Shown piece after piece: positions 49,701 through 61,200 of a DNA stretch of 64,000 nucleotides. Made by a program: the position numbers and the translations under genes. Below the pieces are notes generated by a model. That model had not been told where the DNA came from and did no database searches. It worked only from the letters and a program-made list of their open reading frames with translations. The stretch covers positions 10,512,382 to 10,576,381 of the forward strand of contig CM049317.1 of the NCBI GenBank assembly GCA_026874595.1, given 5' to 3'. Source of the DNA: Sipunculus nudus. Taxonomy: Eukaryota > Annelida > Sipuncula > Golfingiida > Sipunculidae. Every line of letters begins with the position of its first letter. The first letter of the stretch is position 1.

Positions 49701-52700
49701 TCAGGCAACTTCCGGTTGTTACGTCACAGGCAGCGCCACCTGCACATTTACCGCAAGTCTGCGAGCATCCCACTCCCCAGAAACCGGCAGAACAGCCTGG
49801 AAACAACGATTTCAAGCAAGTAATACAAGGATTAATACATAGAAACACATAACATATATAGTTACAGAGAAAAGGATCACAAATGACCCAAGAATGTGTA
49901 CTTTCTCATGCTATCAGCTTATTTTGGTTGTATTCAAAAGTGACCCAGCAAAACTATCCCGGCACACGGACTTACTATCCCAGTTCACCTGTTTGTGCGT
50001 TTTCCATAACAAGACTGTGTGACTATCGAATCTATCCCTTGCTTCACAACTCTTTTTATGTAAGAAACATTAACAAAGAAACTCAGAAGCATCAGCGGTT
50101 TGAAACTAGATAAACTTCGCCACTGATCGAGACCGGAGCAAGCTTATTTGCATCTACGTAAAGGATAAAGCAAAAGTTTTAATGCCAAAAATTGGCGGAA
50201 ACCATAATGTTTTAAGAAGAAACACTATATTTCATGTTTTTATCATTCCTGGTATGTGAATAGGTCCCTTTAAAAGAGGTAAATTAAAAAAACAAATTTA
50301 TTATAATGCTGAATGATTTAGGATTATAAAGAAATAACATTTATGATATGTAATTTTTGTAAACATTATAAAGTAATGCATTTAAATGAATTATTACCCA
50401 CTGATGAACAAATAATGTAAACATGAAAGAGTAGATCTCCCTATTAACACACACATAAGCAGACTGGTGAGGAAAATTATGATATTTTGGCGCAGATAAT
50501 AAACAGTGCGAAGTGTATAATGGGATGTTTGAGTTTTTTAATGTGAGTGAGAAAACAGCGGAGGGAGGAGAAGAGTTAGTGTAATAATAATAATGATAAT
50601 AATAATCATCATCATAATAAGTAGGTAAATAATTCGTACATGAGTAGATCCGGAAGAAAAAGAGAAAGGACAACAGGGAAGAATAGAGAATTTAGTAATG
50701 ATCACCTGCAAAAAAAAATTAGATAAAGAAGGCAGAGAGAAACAAAAGCTGGCGAAGGGAATAAAGAATGAAGTGGTGATGAATAAGAAAGAGGTCACAC
50801 TTACTGGTAGTACAGTAAGTTCCTGAGTATCCGTTAAGGCAGCCATCTTTACAGAGTCCGGTCGCGGCATCGCAAGAACCACTTCTGCACTTGCCACAAG
50901 TCTTGGTACAACCAGCGCCGTAAAACCCGACAGGACAGGCTTGAAAAGAAAAGAAAACATTAAAATGCAACCAGCGATGTAAAACCCAGCAGGACAGGCT
51001 GGAAACGAATCAAATGACATAATACAGCCGATGTCGTTATAGCCTATGACCAAGAGGGGGAGAGACAGACAGGAGCATTGAACTTCTTCTAAAAATTTGC
51101 GGTTACAAGCAATTCAAACAAAAAAAATTGTGATAAGCCTCATGAGATGGCAAAGATTAAGGAGAGAACGACAATGGTCAAAAGTCCCTATAACAGGGTA
51201 CAGATTTTCAACCATCATTATAACAGCCGTAGTATTATTAGTTCGGAAAAGAATATATGTTTGTGATACGAAAGATGCGCAACTAAACCACTGAGTTGGC
51301 ATAGATAAAAAACAAATACAAGAAGACGTCTGACCTGTCTGACAGTTAGTTCCGGAGAAACCAGCAGCACATCCACCGGGGCACGACCCAGTAGAGGGGT
51401 CGCAGGTAGCGCCATCTGCGCATTTGCATGTGAAAGTACATCCAGCGCCAAAGGTGCCCGCAGCGCAAGCTGAAACACACAATATCAATCGTAAGTTTGT
51501 TCCTTTGATTATTTTTTTAGTTTCTCAATTTTTAATTGTTATAAGCAAGCAAACGTGTTTTGACACGATCGAAAGTATTAGTTTAGAACAAGGACTTAAA
51601 AAAGTGGCAAAATTAGCTCCATACATTAAACTCGTTTGCCAATACATTCTTAATATTCTTTTTTTGCGTATAATTCATAGTATCCACTATTGAGTTAACA
51701 TATTCAAAGATATATGAAATATATATATATATATCCTAGTCCAAGTCCGAGATCAGGCTACTCGTATCCTAGTCCAAGTCCGAGTCCAGGCTACTCGTAT
51801 CCTAGTCCAAGTCCGAGATCAGGCTACTCGTATCCTAGTCCAAGTCCGAGTCCGGCTACTCGTATCCTAGTTCAAGTCCGAGATCAGGCTACTCGTATCC
51901 TAGTCCAAGTCCGAGATCAGGCTACTCGTATCCTAGTCCAAGTCCGAGATCAGGCTACTCGTATCCTAGTCCAAGTCCGAGTCCGGCTACTCGTATCCTA
52001 GTTCAAGTCCGAGATCAGGCTACTCGTATCCTAGTCCAAGTCCGAGATCAGGCTACTCGTATCCTAGTCCAAGTCCGAGTCCGGCTACTCGTATCCTAGT
52101 TCAAGTCCGAGATCAGGCTACTCGTATCCTAGTCCAAGTCCGAGATCAGGCTACTCGTATCCTAGTCCAAGTCCGAGTCCAGGCTACTCGTATCCTAGTC
52201 CAAGTCCGAGTCCAGGCTACTCGTATCCTAGTCCAAGTCCGAGATCAGGCTACTCGTATCCTAGTCCAAGTCCGAGATCAGGCTACTCGTATCCTAGTCC
52301 AAGTCCGAGTCCGGCTACTCGTATCCTAGTCCAAGTCCGAGATCAGGCTACTCGTATCCTAGTCCAAGTCCGAGTCCAGGCTACTCGTATCCTAGTCCAA
52401 GTCCGAGATCAGGCTACTCGTATCCTAGTCCAAGTCCGAGTCCGGCTACTCGTATCCTAGTTCAAGTCCGAGATCAGGCTACTCGTATCCTAGACCAAGT
52501 CCGAGATCAGGCTACTCGTATCCTAGTCCAAGTCCGAGTCCAGGCTACTCGTATCCTAGTCCAAGTCCGAGATCAGGCTACTCGTATCCTAGTCCAAGTC
52601 CGAGTCCGGCTACTCGTATCCTAGTTCAAGTCCGAGATCAGGCTACTCGTATCCTAGACCAAGTCCGAGATCAGGCTACTCGTATCCTAGTCCAAGTCCG

Positions 52701-55700
52701 AGTCCAGGCTACTCGTATCCTAGTCCAAGTCCGAGATCAGGCTACTCGTATCCTAGTCCAAGTCCGAGTCCGGCTACTCGTATCCTAGTTCAAGTCCGAG
52801 ATCAGGCTACTCGTATCCTAGTCCAAGTCCGAGATCAGGCTACTCGTATCCTAGTCCAAGTCCGAGTCCAGGCTACTCGTATCCTAGTCCAAGTCCGAGT
52901 CCAGGCTACTCGTATCCTAGTCCAAGTCCGAGATCAGGCTACTCGTATCCTAGTCCAAGTCCGAGATCAGGCTACTCGTATCCTAGTCCAAGTCCGAGAT
53001 CAGGCTACTCGTATCCTAGTCCAAGTCCGAGTCCAGGCTACTCGTATCCTAGTCCAAGTCCGAGTCCAGGCTACTCGTATCCTAGTCCAAGTCCGAGTCC
53101 AGGCTACTCGTATCCTAGTCCAAGTCCGAGTCCAGGCTACTCGTATCCTAGTCCAGGTCCGAGATCAGGCTACTCGTATCCTAGTCCAAGTCCGAGATCA
53201 GGCTACTCGTATCCTAGTCCAAGTCCGAGATCAGGCTACTATTATCCTAGTCCGATTCCTTGAGCTTCCAGTCCGAGTCCACCTTCATCGAGTCCAAGTA
53301 ATCCGGAAGCCAGAATTTTGAATGCAAATTTAAAATTACCATAATTATTTCTATGTTAGTTTGTACATGCATTTACTTGTGTGTTTAGCTACGTTTATCT
53401 CCCGATACGGAGCTGAAGCTTCGCATTTAATTTTTTTTCATTTGTAATATTCAGTCAAGAGTTCGCACAGGTAAATAAATGTCCTAATACCATATGCCAG
53501 AAATTTCCTTCAACCGGACTCGAGATGCACTCGGCCTGATTTCTCAAATCCTTTCCTCTGCGTCTGAGTTCAGGTCCCAGTCCATAACCCCAGAGTCCAA
53601 GTCCGAGTCCCCAAAAAAAGTGGACTCGTGTCCCGACTCGGGTCATAGTCCTGACTCGAGCCCATCATCACTGGTATGATAAAGTTTAAAAGCACACATG
53701 AGTGTTAGGCGGTATATGTAAGTGTTCTTGTTTGTGTGTGTGTACGTGTGTACGCACCTGTCTGACAGGATGTTCCAGAGTATCCAGGAGCGCACGTGTT
53801 GCCTGGACACGCTCCCGTGGTTGAGTCACAGGCGGCACCGTCAGCGCAGTGACATTTAGACAGACAACTGCTTCCGTAAGTACCGGCAGAGCAACCTGAA
53901 ACGTGAAAGGAAAAATGAAAAGCATTCAAAATACTGGCGACATTATATTATAAACTTATTTATTTTACATGGATTGTACAAATAGCTATTATAACTAATC
54001 TTCGCACTCTCCATGGCTCCGATGATGGCGTTCGGTAGTCTACGGGTGGAGGAACCCGGAGAAAACCTATGGCCGTGAGGGCAACTACAACCCACTCCCA
54101 TAGCCACACCGGGGATCGAACCCGGGTCGCCAGCGGAGGGAGCCGAGCGTTTTACCCCTCGGCTATCCGTTGCCTCGACAAGGAAATACATGCACATCAC
54201 ACAGTCATATTTCAAGTTTATAAAACGAATAATCTGCTTTATCTTAACAATACTCATGTTAGTTGAATTTCACGTAGGACCCTCTGAATTTCGTTGGTGA
54301 AGCCTTCCAATTCCCGTGGTAATCCCTATATATTAAATGCTTGAGTGTCGGCATTTTTTTATTTCAGGTAGGATTTTTAACGAGAAAACACCAATATATC
54401 TCTAATCTGTCATGGAAGGAAAGCATCCGAAATTGTAAAATTAAACATACCATAGTGAATTGACAGGAAACATTAAGCTGCATTTAATTTGCCATATAAC
54501 ATCATGACTGTCTGTAATTAAGTACTTTTCTTACCTCCTGTACAGAATGGATAGCTGTATCCTGGTTTACATCCTCCTGTACAATATCCGTTCATCTTGT
54601 TGCATGGAGACTGGTTCAGACAGTTTCCGCACTTATTGGCACATCCCATACCCCAAAGACCGTCAGCGCAGGCTGAAGAAAGAGGCAAGGGTTCCACTGA
54701 TAATCTAAACCAATTTTTGGATGGTACTCTGTATGCGTGAGGATGAAGATATTCATTATAATTCATATTTATTTATAATTTTCATTTAAAAAATAATACG
54801 CTAGGATATCCTATACTCAGTCGATGTCATAATTGTTAACAGGATCTGGGTCGAGGTGTGTATTGTTAAGACAATTGGCTTCTCTATGCTCGGGGTAGGA
54901 ATCATTTAGGCATTACTCTAGAATCTCTTATGGTCAATAGAGATTTGACCATTTTTCCTTTGAGGCTGAGACGGAGATCGGACCCTGACCCTTGCGCCTT
55001 GAAGTCAAATGTCTTTACTACTGAGCTTTAGAATCCAGAAGTTTTCTTACTTTTGTCAGATAAGCATTACTCACATGCTTTTTAATGTACTAAAGTGTAA
55101 AGTTTAGGCCCTGGGCCTACGGACAGATTTGACATGAAAAAAGTCATTAAGAGACTTGTACCAAGCAGAAATATGCTTCATTGAACTCCCTGACATTACG
55201 ATAGTGAATGTAACAATGTCCACTAAATAGTAATATGTCAAAACTTATTGGCCATGGTGCATTATGACTGATTTCCTCAATCCATCTAAGTAAGCCCGTT
55301 CATAGTAATAAACGGTTCGTTTATAGACTTTTGTTTTTTTTTTACATTTAGGAACAATGAACAGAATAATACATTATGGTCGCAAGTGGATATTGAACGT
55401 TCCTTTTCATTAAGTCGACTGGGAGAGTGTTTTAAAAAGATATAATAGTGAGGATGAACATTCACTTAATATCGTGGCCTGATCTACAAGCTGATGTAAC
55501 AGTTGACAGCGTTGATATCCACCAAAGTTTTCCTATATTCACCATTTAAATGTTGAGATTTCTCTACAACACAGAAGCCGCTATACTTACTGATGCCGAG
55601 GAACCCGTCGACCTCCACCTCACACATGGTCAGGTACTCCGCCCTGTCGTTGATCTGGATGCTGAGGTAACGACCTACGAGGACCTCGGAACAGGAGATG

Positions 55701-55839
55701 TTCAGGTACTCCCCGTTACCCGCCTGCTCCGTGTAGGTGGCGCACAGCGCGTTGTTCTGGAAGGTCTTGTTGTTACCGACACGCACGTCAAAGTTGTTCA
55801 GACGCTCTGGCACACCGGGCCCTAGATCAAAATGATATG

Positions 55840-55890
<51 letters not shown>

Positions 55891-56046
55891 AGAGATTATC
55901 AATTTTTTTACTTTGTTCTGCATGTAAGCTCTTGATGAACACTTGTTCTTGTATGTTAGGTTTAAGGTGGAATAGATGTGGTGATATTTACGTGTAGTAT
56001 ATAAATTTATTAATACAATATATGTATAAAACTATATATATAATTT

Positions 56047-56108
<62 letters not shown>

Positions 56109-58180
56109 TGTTGTACTGTATATTCTGTGTATATACTGTATATAATAATTATGCATGGAATCACTGAAAAGACATGTCATGGTATAACACAGGATACACG
56201 CTTATTTATTTAAATAAATATCTCAGGATTAACTATACCACTTCGTAAATTGGCGAAAAGATACGTTGAAAATGTAATGTTAAAAACACTTGAGAACTTT
56301 GAAAAAGATGGGATAATTGATATGGGACGAGAGATGAGTAATCAGTAGAGATAATTAAAGAATCGTCATGGTAACATACATGCAGAGGCTCTGTTCTGGA
56401 TGTGGACGGTACCGATGGCTGCGGGTATCCCGATGTCCACGTACCACCACGCCCTGTCGTCCTGGTTGGTATGAGAACACGAATGTCTCCAGAAGCTGGT
56501 GTCTCGGTTACCGTCGATGGCTCTGTTAGCCACGGCGTTTGAATAGTTACTGGACTGGTACGCCTGCTTGCCCAGCAACACGTTGCCTTTATTATAAAAA
56601 AAATCAATCTTTGTATTTTTGATATAAATTGTAATGGTATCAAAAAAAGACATATTCCACTCCAGATAGCGACACCTATCGGCAGTTTCACACAGTTTTG
56701 GGACGGGTGCACAGATAATGAAGCATCGTATATAGTCATATCTCCAGATCTTAAAGTGAAAACTGACCTTGTCTTTAACAGTAAGTTTCTTTTTCATAAC
56801 ATGTCAGGTTATTTTTCATGATGTTTGCACATACTTAAGGTGCTTTTCCATATGTGCGTAGTCCGTATCCGTAGTTTGTATCCGTAGTCCGCATGCGTAG
56901 TCCGCGAAAATCGCTTTGTAGACTTTTCAACTAGGCCGTTTCCATTCATCCGCATACGTAATCCGTATGTGTAGTCCGAATGAGCACGCTGCCCGGAGCG
57001 ATTTTTGCGCACTACGCATACCAATCATCGTGTCGATTTCGTGTCGATTTCCAACTGGTCATTTCCGGGCATAAGTCTTTTGGAAACCAAACATACTGGC
57101 ATTTTGTTGAATTTTGTTTTCCTTTTTTTCGCACACAATATGTTTTCTGGATGATTGAAGCGTAAACATCACTGCCGCGTATGAAATATTACTAATTATG
57201 ATCTTTTAAAAATTTTATTATTTCAGTTTCATTATTTCAACTTTTGATGCTTATATATACAAGTGTACAATAAATATGTGGTGAAATGGCTTGCAAAAAG
57301 AAAAACTTCAGCTGTAGAACCCCTATCAATACAAAGTACGGACTACTCATATACGTACATATGGAAAACGAACTTTGCGGATACAGACTACGCATACGGA
57401 CTACGCATGCGGACTACGGATACGGACTACGCATTTATGGAAAACCACCTTTATACTCACTGCGCATGCTCGTGGCTAAGGTGCATTTGATAGGGATTTT
57501 TTTTCAATCTCTTATTGTGTCGCTCTTATAGTAGTTTCTGTATAAGCCCTTGTAGGCTCTTCCTGAATATTTTTTTTTATCACGAAAGAGATTCAGAATT
57601 AGAAGTTACTTTTTTTTTTAGCTAAAGCGAATATCTGTTCATTCGATTTGCTGCCAACAGAAAAACGGGTTATTTTATTATTATTCTCAGGCCCAACTTT
57701 AAAGAAAGACTTTAAAACGCAATATATTTGCAATAAGTGAAACGAAGAAAGGACATTTGTACTGAATGCATTATACATTTTTCACATGATTTAATCCTGT
57801 AAGCCAGAGTGTAAACTTGATTATTCTAAGAGAATATCATGAACATTGTTCCAGAAAAGGTAACAGAATAACGTAATTTTTCATTTATCATGGCCATCTT
57901 AATTCTGCATATATAGCGGGAATCAAAACGTAAGTCTTGGAGCTTACTTGAAGATATTTTCCCTGCAATGTATTAAACATAATACAACAGACCTCACTAT
58001 GTTAGAATAATCCTCCAGTCTTCAGACCGTACTTAAAGCGTTACTGTCATCTAAAATTAAGTTGTATCTAATAATGACTTAGGAGAATTCATGAGAAACG
58101 TCATACAACGAAAGACACATCTTGCGACACTAGCATTTATTAACATATCGATTAGATAAACATCGTATAAATATCACATG

Positions 58181-58229
<49 letters not shown>

Positions 58230-58242
58230 TAATTACAACAAC

Positions 58243-58286
<44 letters not shown>

Positions 58287-61200
58287 GTATATTATTATTA
58301 TTATTATTATTGACTGAAGACTAAACTATTTTCAGTCTTACCATCCTGACAGTCGGCTCCCGTCCAGCCATCCACACAGCCGGACATGCACTTGCCGTTG
58401 ACGTTACAGTCTTCCTCCGCGTTAACGCAGTGACACTCCCAGGCGCAGTTAGGTCCAAACTTACCCACTGGGCAAACTGAAAGCGGAAATATTCTGTATT
58501 TATCCACATGTTAACTACAGTACTAAGGTTGCTACTGTTAATGGGTATTTGTATTTGAAAACAGAGAGGACACTGCTTCTTAAGGTCTCTGCAATGAAGT
58601 GGCTGAACCCTGTTTTTGGCGAAATTTGCAGGTTACGACATGAAAGTATGGTAACCCATATAGCACTAAATATATATTTGTGCATTCCATGCCAAGTCTA
58701 TATAGCATCACTTTATAACGACAGTTTAGAGACTTTTAATGACATTTTCCAAGAGACCTAAGCTACGCCAAAAGCCTCTTTGTCACAGTCTAAAATTTCT
58801 GTATGATAAATAAGCTTAGCTAGAACATGAAATATGTGTGCAGTATAGTCTCAAATTAAGCCCATACGTACAAAGAACATCTGTTTGTAACTAACGTTAA
58901 GCGTACTCATGGAAATATATACAAGAAACAACATATTTTTTCCCACATATGATATATGCGCTTGATAAAATTTCGGTTAGTCTTTGATGAAGAGAAGTGG
59001 CGTCCTTTGGTGGAGATTAACATCAACACGGAAATAGCTAATGTGATTTGAATCACGTGTCCACGATACTTACCAGCTTTGGCGTAACCACGGATCATGA
59101 CCTCACACATGGTGAGGTATGTCTGCATGCCGACCAGCTGGACAGACACGTAGCGGCCTTTCAGTGGCTTGTTCTTGCAGTCGAAGATCGCCTTCTCTCC
59201 AGCGCCCACGGCCTCTTCGCGGTACGCACACTCTGCGTTCTGAGTGTAGTCCTCATTATCGCCCACACGCACCATGACTTTGGCAAGACGATCGGCTGAA
59301 ATAAATTTTGGTAAGTCGGTTGTTGCACATACGGAAGGAAAACAGAACGTATCGAATATATATATTTTTTATTTTAACCCATATATCAAATGTTTTACAT
59401 TCTAAAGTAGAAAATAGGTGTGAAATAAGTGGTGAGTATTCCTGCTTCTTAATAAATAAATAAAAAAAAATCACAAGCCACATTATCTAAAGAGGTGTAT
59501 TACATTACATGAGTGTTTAACTACACAAAAAGAATTTACTCTTACATGTTTCTCGGTTGTGATGACATGCAAAAATTCGCTTTTTTCCATTTCATTTCAA
59601 TGTTACGGTGGCATCCAAAAGAGTTGAATGAAATTACAGAGAAATTCAGACTGATAGTAAAGGTCAAAGTCACCACGCATCGCTAAAAACATGCCTCCGA
59701 CTTTTCTCCATTTCTAGTTTGACGCTCCTATCCTAATAATTACTAAAATTGTTGTATAACAGCATACGGCGAGAAATAATTGATTAATTAATAAAACGTA
59801 AAATAAAACAAACAAGAAAAATGTAAATGAAAACAGAAGACAAACAGAATAAATAACAAAGATTTCCCATCGGCATATTGACCATCTGCTTTTCAAGGTG
59901 GCATGAATTTGTTCAAACAAATCGACCAATCATGGAAACATCAATTATCTGATTGCTTCAAATGATATTATGTGTTGAATCGTATCTTTAAGACAGGATT
60001 ACGCAAAACTAGAAAAAAAAAGCATAATGAGGGGTCAGTGCAGACCCATATTTAATTTCTGCAGTTGAATATTTTGCATTGGCCGAGGTATGCGCTCCAC
60101 TGGATGCCTCTCTATTCATAATCAGGGAAATCAGAAACCTCCCCGCAAGAATCAAGAAACATAAACTTAAGACTGATACTTACGGTACAGAACTCTGTTG
60201 AGGATTCTGATGTCATAGATGATGTACTCATCTCCCAAGTCAACCTTCCACCAGGGGTCGCTGGCGAGGTCGGCGTGGGCGCAGTCTCCTTTGAAGATCT
60301 CCGTCCCCTCGTCGCCGACCAGAGCGTTGTTGGCGGAGAACAAGGCCTCGCTGTTCCACAGTGTACTGACCTGTGTGGCGTTCTTTCCCTGACCGATATT
60401 ACCTAGAATATTTTAAAACTAATTTAAGTAATAAATTCCTTGAACTTTAAATTTTGCATCATTTCTAGGTAACAGATGTTCCAGTTGCCTTTGTGTTACG
60501 ACTAATATTCCTTTAAAATTGATGTCAATATAAAAGCTATTGTAATATCCATTTGTTATTTCATTCATCTCTGTAGCAGCTTCATTAGAAACCCTCATAA
60601 TAACGACTGAACTAATATACTTTTTTTAAAGGAAGCACATCCGGACCAAAAATTAAAAATGAATATATTTCGCCCTTGAAATACTTACAAAACTTTTTTG
60701 AATGTCTTTCGGTTTCTTAACTAGAGCAAATCAAGTAAACAATCGAAACAACTGAGACAACCTTGAAATTTTACGTTACTAACCAACAGCGCATCCGGGT
60801 CCTATCCATCCGAGGGCACATCCGCTGGTACAGGAACCGGAAGTCTTGTCACAAACCTCGCTGGTTTCCTTACAGTGACAGTCATAACGACAGCTCTCTC
60901 CGAACTTCCCGTCCACACAAGACTCTGCAACGATGTATGTATCTGTATGTTTTGGGTATAACCGACTCAGTGGATGCTTTTATTTTCATATAGCACAAAG
61001 GTGAAAGAGTACAACATACTTCGTGGTACAGCCCTGAAACATCAAGTTCTAAATGAAATTTATCTTTGGTTGCTTATCCCAATAGAATTTTAGATAAACA
61101 TGCACTAAACTAAATGTTTTAAAAAATGGACAAGACTGGTGTAGTATGATTCTAGTTTTGTATAGCTCAGGACTGATACTTAAGTCCTCTGATAAATCAG

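Noticed and set aside
51714-52001. Plus-strand open frame with YPSPSPRSGYS repeats
   Set aside because: It is a translation of the minisatellite. The 32-bp units shift the frame and end it, and no start context or splice signals support a protein.
51722-53250. CRISPR-like array
   Set aside because: There are no unique spacers between repeats. Units are contiguous, and the DNA is eukaryotic.
54105-54180. Functional tRNA gene on the minus strand
   Set aside because: Box A and box B are good, but the acceptor stem does not pair and a SINE body follows.
53943-54257. 104-codon minus-strand open frame
   Set aside because: It runs through the tRNA-derived SINE at 53995-54180.
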